A DNA stretch of 64,000 bases from Streptococcus parasanguinis (GCF_016648855.1 NZ_JACLQU010000007.1:1-64000); one strand, 5' to 3'; positions 10,176-20,883 are shown, counted from the first letter of the stretch. Notes: a model not told the origin generated them from the letters alone. Made by a program: numbers and translations.

Positions 10176-11519
10176 ATGAACGGAGCACATAAACAGTCGA
10201 TTGAGGAACAAGAAAAAGCGAAATTCAGCTTTAGCGGTGCCACTCTTTACGGTATCAATGCCGTCATCGGATCTGGTATCTTCCTCCTCCCTCAAAAAAT
10301 TTATTCTGGCCTCGGACCAGCTTCTCTAGCTGTCATGTTCGGGGTTGCCATTCTCGTCATGCTACTATCAGCCTGTCTGGCTGAAACAGCTGGCTACTTC
10401 GACAAAAACGGTGGAGCCATGCAATACTCAAAAGCCGCTTTCGGAGACTTCGTTGGCTTTAACGTTGGGATTCTCGGTTGGGCCGTTACTGTTATCGCTT
10501 GGGCTGCCATGTTAGCCGGCTTTGCTAAGATCTTCATCATCACCTTCCCAGCATTTGAAGGCTACAACCTTCCGATCAGTATCGGTATGCTGATTCTCTT
10601 GAGTCTGATGAACATTGCTGGTCTGAAAACCTCTAAGATGTTTACTCTGACAGCTACTGTTGCAAAATTAATTCCAATTGTCCTCTTCTCACTCTTTGCC
10701 ATCTTCTTCATTTCCGGTGGGGTGAGCAAGGGCAACTTCACACCTTTCCTTCAATTGGAAAGTGGAACAAGTCTCTTCAGTTCTATTTCTAGTACAGCCG
10801 TCTACATCTTCTACGGTTTCATCGGATTTGAAACCATGTCTATCGTTGCAGGGGAAATGCGCAACCCTGAAAAGAACGTTCCCCGCGCTATTCTAGGTTC
10901 TATCAGTATTGTATCTGTTCTCTACATGTTGATCATCGCAGGAACAATCGCCATGCTTGGTGGTCGCATTATGCAAACCGGTGCACCAGTACAAGACGCA
11001 TTTGTCGAAATGATTGGCCCTATCGGAGCTCCCCTCGTTTCTTACGGAGCCCTCATTTCAATCGCTGGATTAAACATTGGTGAATCCATCATGGTCCCTC
11101 GTTTCGGTGCCGCATTAGCAACTGAAAAACTCTTACCAGAAGGGCTTGGAAAAACAAACTCTAAGAATGCCCCTGTCATTGCCATTATCATCTCTGGTAT
11201 CTTCGCTTTCTTACTCTTGTTATCTGGCTCTTTCGAATCATTAGCAACCTTCAGTGTTGTCTTCCGTTTCTTCCAATACATTCCAACTGCTTTGGCAGCC
11301 ATCAAACTCAGAAAAATGTACCCAGACAAAAAGGTTACCTTCCGAGTTCCATTTGGTCCTGTTATCCCAGTTCTAGCTGTTGTCATCAGTATCTTGATGA
11401 TTGCAGGGGACAACCTAATGAACTTTGTTTGGGGTGCCATCGGTCTAGTGATCGCAAGTGGACTCTACTTTGTTTTCCACGGTGATAAACTACACAAATC
11501 TAAAGCCCTTCCTCACTAA
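10176..11519 (+). CDS. APC-family amino acid permease, probable histidine importer
   Basis: A 447-aa membrane protein of the APC superfamily with about 12 membrane segments. The family motif GINAVIGSGIFLLP in segment 1 (near residue 25) and FYGFIGFETMS in segment 6 are clear. AAGGAG lies 8 bases before the ATG, 21 bp after hutD. Operon position just before hutH makes histidine (or urocanate) the likely substrate, but the family covers many amino acids and specificity cannot be read from the sequence. Confidence 0.88.
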   Translation: MNGAHKQSIEEQEKAKFSFSGATLYGINAVIGSGIFLLPQKIYSGLGPASLAVMFGVAILVMLLSACLAETAGYFDKNGGAMQYSKAAFGDFVGFNVGILGWAVTVIAWAAMLAGFAKIFIITFPAFEGYNLPISIGMLILLSLMNIAGLKTSKMFTLTATVAKLIPIVLFSLFAIFFISGGVSKGNFTPFLQLESGTSLFSSISSTAVYIFYGFIGFETMSIVAGEMRNPEKNVPRAILGSISIVSVLYMLIIAGTIAMLGGRIMQTGAPVQDAFVEMIGPIGAPLVSYGALISIAGLNIGESIMVPRFGAALATEKLLPEGLGKTNSKNAPVIAIIISGIFAFLLLLSGSFESLATFSVVFRFFQYIPTALAAIKLRKMYPDKKVTFRVPFGPVIPVLAVVISILMIAGDNLMNFVWGAIGLVIASGLYFVFHGDKLHKSKALPH

Positions 11520-11533
11520 TTTTCTTTACACAG

Positions 11534-11586
11534 TAGATGGGAACAGAGACGGGAGCGAAGCTCGGTTTTGCTCCCTAACCCATCTA
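11534..11586 (+). other. Nested stem-loop between permease and hutH
   Basis: The 215-bp gap between the permease and hutH contains TAGATGGG (11534-11541) pairing with CCCATCTA (11579-11586) and, inside it, GGGAGC (11551-11556) pairing with GCTCCC (11570-11575). No T-run follows on either strand. It could set relative expression of the two operon parts. The remaining 150 bp up to hutH shows only its RBS (CGGAGG) and no clear promoter. Confidence 0.5.
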
Positions 11587-11734
11587 GGACTCCACGAATG
11601 TCAAACCTGAGCCCTTTTCTCTATGACTCTTTTCAATTTTTTAGATCAATAGACAATGGGCCCATGTTTGGTATTCAAACCGAAGTAAACAACACTACTT
11701 CCACAGAACAACTATTCATAATCGGAGGTTTTAT

Positions 11735-13276
11735 ATGACTCAATTGATTCATTTAGATGGTAATAGCTTAACACTCGAAGAAGTCATCGCTGTAGCTCGG
11801 CACGGTGCCCAATGTGAGCTTGATGAACAAGCCAAAGAAGCCGTTATCGCATCCCGTAAAATCGTTGATGACATTGTCCGGGAAAAACGAGTCGTCTATG
11901 GTGTAACCACTGGCTTTGGTTCCCTCTGTAATGTCAGCATCTCTCCAGAAGATACTGTTCAACTGCAAGAAAACCTGATTCGAACTCACTCATCTGGCTT
12001 CGGTGATCCACTTCCTGAAGATGCCGTTCGTGCCATCATGCTGATCCGTATTAACTCACTATTGAAAGGTTATTCTGGCATTCGTCTATCAACCGTTGAA
12101 AAACTGTTAGAATTGCTCAACAAAGGAGTCACTCCTTATATCCCTGAAAAAGGCTCTCTCGGAGCTTCTGGAGACTTAGCACCACTTGCTCATATGGTTT
12201 TACCAATGTTGGGTCTTGGACGCGCCTACTACAAAGGAGAACTTCTCAGTGGTCAAGAAGCCTTAGATCGTGCTGGAATTGAAAAGATCCAATTGGCTGC
12301 CAAAGAAGGGCTTGCCTTGATCAACGGTACAACCGTCCTAACGGGTATCGGTGCTCTTGCGACTTATGATGGTATCCAATTGCTCAAACTCTCTGATATC
12401 GCTGGTGCTCTCTCAATGGAAGTTCACAATGGAATTACCAGTCCATTCGAAGAAGACCTTCATTCCATCCGCCCACAAAGTGGACAATTGGCAACTGCTC
12501 GAAATATCCGTAACCTTCTTGAAGGAAGCAAGAATACCACTGTTGCGACTCAACAACGGGTACAAGATCCTTATACACTTCGCTGTATCCCTCAAATACA
12601 TGGAGCCAGCAAGGATTCTATTGCTTACGTAAAAGAAAAAGTTGAAATCGAAATCAACTCTGTCACAGATAACCCAATCATTACCAAAGAAGGACACGTC
12701 ATCTCAGGAGGTAACTTCCACGGTGAACCAATGGCGCAACCATTTGACTTCTTAGGCATTGCCCTTTCTGAAATTGGGAACGTATCTGAACGTCGGGTGG
12801 AACGCTTGGTCAACAGCCAACTCAGTAAATTACCATCCTTCTTGGTCAAACACCCTGGACTCAACTCAGGCTTCATGATTACCCAGTATGCTTGTGCATC
12901 CCTTGCATCGGAAAATAAAATTTTGGCTCACCCTGCTAGTGTCGATTCTATTCCATCTTGTGAAAACCAAGAAGATTTCGTCAGCATGGGAACGACTGCC
13001 GCTCGTAAAGCAGCAGAAATTCTTAAAAACTCACGTCGCATCGTTGCTACTGAAATCATGGCAGCCTGCCAAGCCTTAGATCTCAAACCAGAAAATCATG
13101 AACTTGGTAAAGGGACAAAACCAGCTTATGAGCTGATTCGTCAAAAACTGAACTTCATTGAATTTGACAAAGATATCGAAATCTTTGAAGAACTCAATAA
13201 AGCATCTGCTGTTGTCGAAAGCGAAGAATTCTTAGCAACCATCGAAAAAGCAGTTGACTTAAGCATTCAATACTGA
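11735..13276 (+). CDS. hutH: Histidine ammonia-lyase
   Basis: A 513-aa enzyme of the aromatic amino acid lyase family that removes ammonia from L-histidine to give urocanate. Ala144-Ser145-Gly146 in [15 protein letters not shown] form the self-made MIO electrophile. The downstream [15 protein letters not shown] and DNPI motifs are also present. Length is typical. RBS CGGAGG 8 bases before the ATG. It is the first enzyme of the pathway but lies late in the operon, after a structured 215-bp gap. Confidence 0.97.
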   Translation: MTQLIHLDGNSLTLEEVIAVARHGAQCELDEQAKEAVIASRKIVDDIVREKRVVYGVTTGFGSLCNVSISPEDTVQLQENLIRTHSSGFGDPLPEDAVRAIMLIRINSLLKGYSGIRLSTVEKLLELLNKGVTPYIPEKGSLGASGDLAPLAHMVLPMLGLGRAYYKGELLSGQEALDRAGIEKIQLAAKEGLALINGTTVLTGIGALATYDGIQLLKLSDIAGALSMEVHNGITSPFEEDLHSIRPQSGQLATARNIRNLLEGSKNTTVATQQRVQDPYTLRCIPQIHGASKDSIAYVKEKVEIEINSVTDNPIITKEGHVISGGNFHGEPMAQPFDFLGIALSEIGNVSERRVERLVNSQLSKLPSFLVKHPGLNSGFMITQYACASLASENKILAHPASVDSIPSCENQEDFVSMGTTAARKAAEILKNSRRIVATEIMAACQALDLKPENHELGKGTKPAYELIRQKLNFIEFDKDIEIFEELNKASAVVESEEFLATIEKAVDLSIQY

Positions 13277-13358
13277 TACAGTAAGAATAAAGCAAAACAG
13301 AGGCTGGCGATCTTCTCAGCCTCTGCCTGCTTTCAGAAAAATAAGGGAGGCGACAAGC

Positions 13359-14351
13359 TTGCTCACAAACTACTATCCAATGACCTACAGCTACTACCAA
13401 GGTAGCATCGAGGACAATCCCTACACGGCCAAATGGGGAATGGTCACCAAATTTTTAGACCTAAACGACGAGACCCTCACTCCATTTGAGGGTATGACCT
13501 TTGGGATCATCGGCTTTAAGAGCGACAAAGGAGTCTATATCAATAATGGGCGTGTAGGAGCAGTCGAGGGTCCTACAGCCATCCGTTCTCAAATCGCTAA
13601 ACTTCCATGGCACTGGGGAACCAATGTGACAGTGTATGATGTGGGAAATATTGACGGGCCCAACCATTCACTAGAAGAACTCCAAGAAAGTCTCTCACAA
13701 GCGATCCAGCGCATGTACCAATTAGGGATCCAACCTATTGTCCTAGGAGGCGGTCACGGAACTGCGTACGGCCACTATCTAGGGATTCAATCCAGTTTAG
13801 AAAAAGATGAACAACTGGCTGTGATCAATCTGGATGCCCACTTTGATTTGCGGCCATACGACCAAACCGGTCCCAATTCTGGAACAGGATTTCGTCAAAT
13901 GGCTGATCATGCTAAAGAAAAAGGTCAGGACTTCCCTTACCTCATCCTTGGGATCCAAGAGCACAATAACAACCTCTTCCTCTTTAATTATGTCGCTAAA
14001 ACACCAAGCATTGATTTCTTAACAGGGCAAGACCTCTTCCAGATGAGCCACCAAGCCATTCTGGATCGAATCGATCAATTTTTAGAAAACCAAACCGCGA
14101 TCTATCTGTCTATTGATATGGATTGCTTTGCGGTCGGCTCTGCTCCTGGTGTTAGCGCCATCCAATCATTGGGTGTCGATCCCAAACTGGCCCTTCTGCT
14201 TCTCCAACACATTGCTGCTAGTGGTAAGCTAATCGGATTTGATGTCGTGGAAGTTTCTCCTCCTCATGACATTGACAACCATACTTCAAACCTTGCTGCG
14301 ACCTTTATCTTTTACTTGACCCAAATATTGGCGCAACAAAAACTGAACTAA
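13359..14351 (+). CDS. hutG: Formimidoylglutamase
   Basis: A 330-aa binuclear-manganese hydrolase of the arginase/ureohydrolase family, splitting formiminoglutamate to glutamate and formamide. Metal-binding motifs are complete: [11 protein letters not shown] near residue 130, [11 protein letters not shown] near 157 and [17 protein letters not shown] near 250. The start is TTG at 13359, decided by AAGGGAGG 8 bases upstream; the ATG at 13380 is 29 bases from that site. Its presence beside ftcD-fchA gives two alternative fates for formiminoglutamate. Confidence 0.94.
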   Translation: MLTNYYPMTYSYYQGSIEDNPYTAKWGMVTKFLDLNDETLTPFEGMTFGIIGFKSDKGVYINNGRVGAVEGPTAIRSQIAKLPWHWGTNVTVYDVGNIDGPNHSLEELQESLSQAIQRMYQLGIQPIVLGGGHGTAYGHYLGIQSSLEKDEQLAVINLDAHFDLRPYDQTGPNSGTGFRQMADHAKEKGQDFPYLILGIQEHNNNLFLFNYVAKTPSIDFLTGQDLFQMSHQAILDRIDQFLENQTAIYLSIDMDCFAVGSAPGVSAIQSLGVDPKLALLLLQHIAASGKLIGFDVVEVSPPHDIDNHTSNLAATFIFYLTQILAQQKLN

Positions 14352-14369
14352 GAAGATTTCTACACACAT

Positions 14370-14416
14370 AAAAAGCATAGAAACACCCATTGCTTGGGTA
14401 TTTCTATGCTTTTTTC
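14370..14416. terminator. Bidirectional terminator hutG / SARP gene
   Basis: AAAAAGCATAGAAA (14370-14383) pairs with TTTCTATGCTTTTTT (14401 on) through a long stem that includes ACCCA/TGGGT. T-runs occur on both strands, serving the convergent hutG and SARP genes. Confidence 0.9.
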
Positions 14417-14476
14417 ATTTTCGCCTGAAAGGAGGCATGGCCTCTTAGCCTTCTCTTATGATTTAGATAAGAGACA

Positions 14477-17413
14477 CTACAGGTCTTTTAATTTCTTAAG
14501 AAACTGACGATCTCTGTATGGATTCAAGTGTTGCTCTGCCACCTTTTTGTAGTAATTTTTATCTTCTTTTAAGAAGGTGCTCAGGGCAGGAGCGAGCTCT
14601 ATTCCTTTCTCCTTTTGATCAGATAAGTAAGCTAATAGATAATGAACCATCCCCTTATCCCGCGAATTGGCAGATGGATTCATCGTCCTTTCTTTTCGAG
14701 CCAGATAAGCCGCAACCTTCTCCTGATCCCCTTGCTGGCAGGCGATTAAGGATTGATAAAATTCGAGCAATTCTTCCTTCCAAGGGAAGCGAACACTGGA
14801 TAAAATCTTCTGGGCTCTGTCAAAACAAAGGCGTGCTTGAACCAAATCTCCCTTCCAATAATAGGCGATGCCCAGATCAATATCAAATACGACACGGACA
14901 GAATCAACCGCTTGATCTCCCACCAAACGCAAGACCTCTTCTAAGTGGGTGACGGCTACTTGGAAATGCCCCCTAATTTGCTCTATTTCAGCGAGGTAGG
15001 CCAAAGAAGCCGCAATTTGAATGGCATACTTGGCCTGCATACTATTGGTCAAACTAAAGCAATCAATGGAGCGATACAGATGCCGGGTCGCCTGCTCCTC
15101 ATCCCCAACCATTAGATGATACAAGCCTTTCAAGCGCAACTGGATCGCGATGATCTCATGATTGTTAGCTTGGATAGCATCTTCCAGAGCCAAATCTGTA
15201 TAATAGGCCATCTCAGAAATATTTTCTGTTTGAATGCAATAATAAATGATTTGCCGATAACCCTCTAAAAGGAAGTCTGACTGTTTGAGTTCCCGCGCAT
15301 AGGAGATGACTTTTTGGATATCATGAATCCCCTTTTGATACTCCCCACTTCGAATAAAATAGCGGCCTTCTAGGTACAAGTAACGCAGTTGTAAATGCTT
15401 GTATTCTCTATCTCTTTGGTGCCTTGAAAAGAGGTTATCTAATTCTTGGCGAATGCGGGATAGCTCTCCAAAAATGTCCAAATGGCTATTTGTACCATCT
15501 GATAGGAACCCCTCATCTACCTTGGAATAAATCGGAAACAGCTCATGCTCCAGCTGAAGGATTTCTTCTAAATAGGTCAACTCAAAAGATATGGAACGCA
15601 AAAGATTTTGGGATTGCTTGTATTGGTAGGCAATTTCCTTATAAAGAAGAAGGTCCGTTGAATCTTCTAAGCTTTCTTCCAATTTTTGCGCAATTTGTTG
15701 GTGGAAGAGCCGCCGTCTAGCTGGCGAAAGAAGATGGTAAAAGTACATGGCTACCAATTGCTTGCAAAATTGAACCAAGAGAGCCTCGCCTTCTTCTACG
15801 ATTGAGACGATCGCTCTTTCAGATAAAGGCTCGATTAATTCTGTCAAAACAGGAAGCTCTGTAGCCGTCAATTCCGCCAAGATAGACAGAGAAATTGGCT
15901 TATGAAAACAAGATAGGTAGTGTAGAAGAGCCTCTTCCTCACTGCTCATATCCCCAAGCTCCTGAGAAAGATAGGCTTGAATGATATCAGGCAAGGGTTC
16001 TAAATTTTCATTTTCTTTCCACTCTTCGATATAGCTGGACAGCAAGAACGGACTGCCTTCACTCCATTCGACCATCTGCTCCATCACTGCCGGCTCTATT
16101 GCTCCCAGTTCCCCTTTCAAGAGAGCACGACTTTCACTTGGATCAAAATTGGTCAACTCTAGTTGAGACAACCGTTTCTCTACCTTCAAGCTCCCCAAGA
16201 AGTTGACGAAGGAAGCTGGCAGAGGCTCTTCCGCTGTAAAAATCAGTTGCCATTTCTCCTGGTTTCTTCTCTCCTCTAGTTGTTTCACTTTTTCTAGAGA
16301 CACTGCATCGATCCACTGGGCATTTTCAAGCAGGATCAGGAGCGGTTTTTCTTTGCTAAGGCTCTGAAGCTGATTCCATACCGAAATAAGATCATCCTCC
16401 TCTTCCAGAAGGGAAATTCCCATCTCATCCCCCAGTTTCTCTAGCGCTTGTCTGAGATCATTCCAGGCGCTTCCTTCATAGCGCTGACTGGTAGCTTTTC
16501 CTTCCACCTTGATAAAGTTAAAACTGCGATTGGACATCAAGACCAACTGCCGCAAGAGACGTTTCTTACCTGTTCCAGATTGCCCCATCACCAGAAAAGG
16601 ACCTACCGCTTCACCCGTCTCGACTAAGGAAAGGTATTCCTCGAGTTGCGAGAGTTCTTGTTTCCGACCAAAAAAGGAAAGTTCACGGATATTCAAGCGA
16701 TTGGTCAGTTTATGAGTTCGTTTGGCTTCCAAAACGGAGTGATAAAGTTCCTCAATCGCTCGACTGGGACGCACACTGAGCTCGCGATCCAATAAATCGA
16801 CTAGCTTATAATAGGTCTCGAAAAATTTTCCTAGCTGGTGGTGGAAGCTATAATACTCCATCAAGAGCTGGTAGTTTTTCTCTTCATATTCATCCAATTC
16901 TACCAAATGATGGAGCAAGAGTTCTATACTAGGGTCTCCGAAACCGACCTTTTCAATTTTTTGATAGCAGCTTTCGACATAAAGCTTCCTATAAGCATCT
17001 CGTTTGCGAGAAGCCCACTGGTCAAAGTCTTCATCATCCTTGACATAGAAGCCCTCTAGAAAGTCTCCCCGATAAAGATCCAAGGCACTTAGTGGATCTC
17101 TTTCAAAGAGCTGAACATCCAGCGAAAGATTCAAGTCAGGATTAAGGGCCAAACTGCTCCGACTTGGAGAGACAATGATATCTCCTTCAAAGATTTTATT
17201 GGCTTGGTAAACCGTATTCCGTAAGTTTTTGCGAGCTACTTGGTTTTCCTTATCTCCCCAAAGGATACCGGCTATTTCATCACGGTTAACTTGGCCCATG
17301 ACCGCCAAGTAATAAAGCAAGGCCTCCATCTTCGAGAAAGAAAAGCGAATATCTTTCTGATTGAAAACAACCTTAGGGGGTCCAAATAACTTTAACGTGA
17401 GATCTTTCTTCAT
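14477..17413 (-). CDS. SARP-type transcriptional activator with ATPase and TPR domains
   Basis: A 978-aa regulator. Residues 1-95 are a winged-helix DNA-binding domain of the SARP/OmpR type (KLFGPPKVVF, SKMEALLYYLA, then GILWGDKENQVARKNLR). Residues 97-235 are a bacterial transcriptional activation domain (LYRGDFLEGFY, RPSRAIEELY). From about 245 there is a STAND-like ATPase with Walker A GQSGTGKK (277-284) and a Walker B-like LLILLENAQ near 385. The rest is TPR-like helical repeats. The upstream in-frame ATG at 17485 is rejected; GGAGG sits 8 bases before 17413. It is convergent with the hut genes, and SARP-type repeats occur at both hut promoters, so it is probably the hut activator (inference). 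The inducer is unknown. Confidence 0.88.
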   Translation of the reverse strand: MKKDLTLKLFGPPKVVFNQKDIRFSFSKMEALLYYLAVMGQVNRDEIAGILWGDKENQVARKNLRNTVYQANKIFEGDIIVSPSRSSLALNPDLNLSLDVQLFERDPLSALDLYRGDFLEGFYVKDDEDFDQWASRKRDAYRKLYVESCYQKIEKVGFGDPSIELLLHHLVELDEYEEKNYQLLMEYYSFHHQLGKFFETYYKLVDLLDRELSVRPSRAIEELYHSVLEAKRTHKLTNRLNIRELSFFGRKQELSQLEEYLSLVETGEAVGPFLVMGQSGTGKKRLLRQLVLMSNRSFNFIKVEGKATSQRYEGSAWNDLRQALEKLGDEMGISLLEEEDDLISVWNQLQSLSKEKPLLILLENAQWIDAVSLEKVKQLEERRNQEKWQLIFTAEEPLPASFVNFLGSLKVEKRLSQLELTNFDPSESRALLKGELGAIEPAVMEQMVEWSEGSPFLLSSYIEEWKENENLEPLPDIIQAYLSQELGDMSSEEEALLHYLSCFHKPISLSILAELTATELPVLTELIEPLSERAIVSIVEEGEALLVQFCKQLVAMYFYHLLSPARRRLFHQQIAQKLEESLEDSTDLLLYKEIAYQYKQSQNLLRSISFELTYLEEILQLEHELFPIYSKVDEGFLSDGTNSHLDIFGELSRIRQELDNLFSRHQRDREYKHLQLRYLYLEGRYFIRSGEYQKGIHDIQKVISYARELKQSDFLLEGYRQIIYYCIQTENISEMAYYTDLALEDAIQANNHEIIAIQLRLKGLYHLMVGDEEQATRHLYRSIDCFSLTNSMQAKYAIQIAASLAYLAEIEQIRGHFQVAVTHLEEVLRLVGDQAVDSVRVVFDIDLGIAYYWKGDLVQARLCFDRAQKILSSVRFPWKEELLEFYQSLIACQQGDQEKVAAYLARKERTMNPSANSRDKGMVHYLLAYLSDQKEKGIELAPALSTFLKEDKNYYKKVAEQHLNPYRDRQFLKKLKDL

Positions 17414-17443
17414 TGCAAGCGCCTCCAAAATCGTCTTAGTTAT

Positions 17444-17472
17444 ACTATAAAAAAAAAGTTGGTTTTTAGCAA
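17444..17472 (-). promoter_or_regulatory. Promoter of the SARP gene
   Basis: On the minus strand, -35 TTGCTA (17472-17467), 17-bp spacer, -10 TATAGT (17449-17444), 31 bp before the chosen start. No TTGAC repeats are present, so it is not obviously autoregulated through the hut motif. Confidence 0.65.
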
Positions 17473-17483
17473 GTGATTTATCC

Positions 17484-17522
17484 AAATAAAAAGAGATTGA
17501 GAACGATTCTTTCTCAATCTCT
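17484..17522 (-). terminator. Terminator of metE-metF
   Basis: AGAGATTGAGAA (17492-17503) and TTCTCAATCTCT (17511-17522) form a 12-bp stem with a 7-nt loop. A T-rich tract follows on the minus strand, 24 bp past the metF stop. Confidence 0.88.
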
Positions 17523-17545
17523 ACAATTTCTACTAAAAGTGTTGA

Positions 17546-18421
17546 TTAATTCCCTTCAAGATTCGGTTGATGAGCAAATAAAGCCTTTGTTGCTTGGTAG
17601 ACGTGGTAAGCGACATCTTCATTGTTCATGGTGTAAAGATGGACACCTGCCACATCTTGAGTAACCAAATCAACGATTTGATCGACTGCATAAGCCAAGC
17701 CAGCTGCGCGAAGAGACTTTGGATCATGCTCATACTTGTCTAAAATCGCTTTAAACTTCCGTGGGATATGAACATTTTCACAAGTCTTAAGGAGACGAAG
17801 GGCCTGATTGCGATTGAGAATCGGCATCACTCCTGCATGAATAGGAACATTGATCCCAGCCAAGGTACACTTATCTTGAAAATCATAGAAACGCTCATTG
17901 TCAAAGAAAAGTTGAGTGACCAAGCTAGAGCATCCTGCATCTACCTTCTTTTTAAGATTTTGAATATCTGAAATTTGGTTGGGAGAATCTGGGTGTCCCT
18001 CAGGATAGCAAGCACCAATCACCTCAAAATGAGGAGCTTCTGTTTTAATAAATTCAATCAGATCTGTTGCATAACGAAAGTCTTTTAAAGGTTCCACACC
18101 GGGGATAATATCCCCACGCAGAGCCAAAATCCGATGCACCCCAACTTCATTTAACTCCTGAAGAGTATCAGCCACTTTTTCCTTGCTCAAATAAACGGCT
18201 GGCAAGTGAGCAATCGTCGGAATAGACAATTCATTTTGAATGTAATTGGCTAAAGCAACCGTCGTCTCTTTGATATTGTATTTATTATTGCTAGCGGTCA
18301 CACTAATAAAGTGGGGAGCTAGCTCCTGCATATTTGCCAAGGCACGTAAGAGTTTGGCATTGCCTACTTCAGGATTTGGAGGAAAAACTTCAAATGACAG
18401 AGACGGTGTGTGTTGTGACAT
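17546..18421 (-). CDS. metF: 5,10-methylenetetrahydrofolate reductase
   Basis: A 291-aa flavoprotein that reduces methylene-THF to 5-methyl-THF, the methyl donor for MetE. TIM-barrel motifs are visible: SFEVFPPNP at the start, FISVTASNNKYN near 37, RILALRGDIIP near 96 and TQLFFDN near 164. Normal family length. It lies 113 bp downstream of metE on the same strand and shares the terminator, so it forms a metE-metF operon, the usual streptococcal arrangement. Confidence 0.95.
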   Translation of the reverse strand: MSQHTPSLSFEVFPPNPEVGNAKLLRALANMQELAPHFISVTASNNKYNIKETTVALANYIQNELSIPTIAHLPAVYLSKEKVADTLQELNEVGVHRILALRGDIIPGVEPLKDFRYATDLIEFIKTEAPHFEVIGACYPEGHPDSPNQISDIQNLKKKVDAGCSSLVTQLFFDNERFYDFQDKCTLAGINVPIHAGVMPILNRNQALRLLKTCENVHIPRKFKAILDKYEHDPKSLRAAGLAYAVDQIVDLVTQDVAGVHLYTMNNEDVAYHVYQATKALFAHQPNLEGN

Positions 18422-18534
18422 ATTCTATCCTTTTCTTTTGTTTCGTTGATCAAGAACTCTGAGCCACTATTTCTAGGATAAGGGAACGCTTCGAAAACCC
18501 TCTACACGATGATAGAAGGTCCTCGAAACATTTC

Positions 18535-20784
18535 TTACAAGTGTTCACGCGCTTCTTTAGCGGCATTAACCAGCTTGATCAAGCTTTCTTTTGTTTCTTT
18601 AATTCCGCGAGTCTTCAAACCACAGTCAGGGTTGATCCAAACTTTGCCACTTGGTACTTTGGCCAAGATTGCTTCGATAGTATGATCAATTTCACCGTCT
18701 TGTGGGACACGTGGTGAGTGGATATCGTAAACCCCAGGTCCAACTTCTGTTTGGAAGTTTTTCGCTTTCAACTCATCCAAGATTTCAAGGTTTGAACGGC
18801 TTGCCTCAAATGAGATAACGTCAGCATCCAAGTTGTCGATCGCTGGGATGATATCTGTAAATTCTGAGTAACACATGTGAGTGTGAATTTGTGTGTCTGG
18901 TGCGACAGTTGAGTGTACCAAACGGAAGGCTGGAATCGCCCAGTCAAGGTAGTCTTCGTACCAGTCGCTACGACGGAGTGGCAATTTTTCACGAAGAGCA
19001 GCCTCGTCGATTTGAATGATTTTCACACCTGCAGCTTCAAGGTCAAGAACTTCATCCTTGATAGCAAGAGCGATTTGAAGAGTAGAATCCTTGATAGAGA
19101 TGTCTTCACGTGGGAATGACCAGTTAAGAATGGTAACAGGTCCAGTCAACATCCCTTTAACAGGTTTATCTGTACGGCTTTGTGCGTAGCTAGACCATTT
19201 CACAGTGATTGGGTTAAGACGAGTCACATCTCCCCAGATGATTGGTGGTTTCACCCCACGCATACCGTATGATTGTACCCATCCATTCTTAGAGAAGAGG
19301 TAGCCAGACAAGTTTTGACCGAAGTACTCAACCATGTCGTTTCGTTCAAACTCACCGTGTACAAGCACGTCAAATCCAACTTCTTCTTGCCATTTGATCC
19401 ATTCGTCGATCGTTTCAGCAAGGAAGGCATCGTATTCTTCTTGTGTCAATTCACCCTTACGGAAGGCCAAACGTTTGGCACGTACTTCCTTAGTTTGAGG
19501 GAATGAACCGATGGTAGTTGTTGGAAGTGCTGGAAGCTTGAAGGCTTCTTTTTGGATTTCTTCACGTTCCGCGAAAGCTGGCAAACGAGTGTAGTCTGCT
19601 TCTGTCAAAGCTGCGATACGAGCATGAAGTTCAGCATTTGCTCCAACGCGTTCTGTTGCAAAGAGTTCTTTGTTAGCAGCAAGAGCTTCTGCCCCTTGAC
19701 CATTGCGGATGGCATCCAAGTCACGCAATTCACCCAATTTTTCAACTGCAAAGGCGAAGTGGTTCAAAATAGCTGGTTCAAAATCTTCGTTAGCCGTTGT
19801 AAATGGCACATGAAGAAGGGAGCAAGAAGTCGTCAAGACAACCTTTTCAGCTGGAACTTGATCCAAGATTTCCAAGCTCTTTTCATAGTTGTTGCGCCAG
19901 ATGTTTTTCCCATTCACAATACCTGCATAAAGGGTCTTATCAGCTGGGAAGCCACCTTTCACCAATTCAAGTGTTTTCTTGCCTTCAACAAAGTCAAGAC
20001 CAATACCATCTACTGGCAAGTTTACAAGGTCATTGTAGACATCACGAACATCACCAAAGTAAGTTTGGATCAAGACTTCAAGACCTTTCTTGTCAGCCAA
20101 GAGTTTGTTGTAGAGGTTCAAGAAGAGAGCTTTTTCTTCAGCTGTCAAATCTTTAACAAGAGCTGGCTCATCGAGTTGAATACGAGTCGCACCAAGCTCA
20201 GCCAATTTAGCAAAGACTTCTTGGTAAGCAGCAACCAAGCTGTCAACGAAGTCTTCCGCTTTCACACCATCTTCAAAGTCAGATAATTGAAGGAAAGTGA
20301 ATGGTCCAACGACTACTGGACGAGTGTTGATCCCCAATTCTTTAGCTTCTTGGTACTCATCAAAAATCTTGTGACCAGCCAATTTCACTTCTGTTGTTTT
20401 TTCAAATTTAGGAACGATGTAATGGTAGTTGGTGTTGAACCATTTTTTCATTGGAAGGGCACGCACATCCCCTTTTTCACCTTGGTAACCACGCGCCAAA
20501 GCGAAGTATTGTTCAAGGTCTGTCAAATCCAAGTTTTGAACAGATGCAGGCACGACGTTGAAAAGGAAGGCTGCATCAAGGAAATTGTCGTAGTGTGAGA
20601 AGTCATTTGAAGGAATCTCTGAGATGCCTTGTTCTTTAACAATGTTCCAGTGTTTAGCACGCAAGTCTTTAGCAGCTGCCAAGAGCTCGTCTGCTGAGAT
20701 TTCTTTTCTAAAGTATTTTTCAGTTGTAAATTTTAATTCACGGAATTCACCCAAACGTGGGAAACCGATAATTGTAGTTGACAT
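18535..20784 (-). CDS. metE: Cobalamin-independent methionine synthase
   Basis: A 749-aa zinc enzyme transferring a methyl group from 5-methyl-THF (polyglutamate) to homocysteine. Two barrel domains: the N-terminal begins [17 protein letters not shown], the C-terminal holds the zinc ligands His and Cys in HTHMCYSEF and Cys in [11 protein letters not shown]. Start at 20784 is preceded by GGAGGA; an in-frame start at 20820 would place 12 foreign residues before the conserved N-terminus. A MetR-like palindrome lies about 85 bp upstream. Confidence 0.97.
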   Translation of the reverse strand: MSTTIIGFPRLGEFRELKFTTEKYFRKEISADELLAAAKDLRAKHWNIVKEQGISEIPSNDFSHYDNFLDAAFLFNVVPASVQNLDLTDLEQYFALARGYQGEKGDVRALPMKKWFNTNYHYIVPKFEKTTEVKLAGHKIFDEYQEAKELGINTRPVVVGPFTFLQLSDFEDGVKAEDFVDSLVAAYQEVFAKLAELGATRIQLDEPALVKDLTAEEKALFLNLYNKLLADKKGLEVLIQTYFGDVRDVYNDLVNLPVDGIGLDFVEGKKTLELVKGGFPADKTLYAGIVNGKNIWRNNYEKSLEILDQVPAEKVVLTTSCSLLHVPFTTANEDFEPAILNHFAFAVEKLGELRDLDAIRNGQGAEALAANKELFATERVGANAELHARIAALTEADYTRLPAFAEREEIQKEAFKLPALPTTTIGSFPQTKEVRAKRLAFRKGELTQEEYDAFLAETIDEWIKWQEEVGFDVLVHGEFERNDMVEYFGQNLSGYLFSKNGWVQSYGMRGVKPPIIWGDVTRLNPITVKWSSYAQSRTDKPVKGMLTGPVTILNWSFPREDISIKDSTLQIALAIKDEVLDLEAAGVKIIQIDEAALREKLPLRRSDWYEDYLDWAIPAFRLVHSTVAPDTQIHTHMCYSEFTDIIPAIDNLDADVISFEASRSNLEILDELKAKNFQTEVGPGVYDIHSPRVPQDGEIDHTIEAILAKVPSGKVWINPDCGLKTRGIKETKESLIKLVNAAKEAREHL

Positions 20785-20866
20785 GTTGTGTCCTCCAAAA
20801 ATTCTAATTGACACTATCATATCAGAAGATAGCCATCTTGTATAATTGCTTTTACACGAATTTTGA

Positions 20867-20883
20867 TATAGGTAAAAACTATA
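20867..20883 (-). promoter_or_regulatory. MetR/MtaR-like box upstream of metE
   Basis: TATAGGTAAAAACTATA is a 17-bp palindrome with perfect TATAG/CTATA ends. It resembles the published streptococcal methionine regulator box (TATAGTTTnAAACTATA). Position about 83 bp upstream of the metE start fits LysR-type activation. No T-box or SAM riboswitch was recognised in the leader. Confidence 0.6.

Noticed and set aside
11520-11734. T-box or HutP-type antiterminator before hutH
   Set aside because: No T-box consensus and no terminator with T-run; only a nested stem-loop is seen.
19552-20286. 244-codon open frame on the plus strand
   Set aside because: Lies wholly antisense to metE, which has full family motifs; no RBS and no family resemblance.
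20785-20866. Possible T-box or SAM riboswitch before metE
   Set aside because: No T-box sequence or matching stems; the visible signal is a MetR-type palindrome, the usual streptococcal solution.
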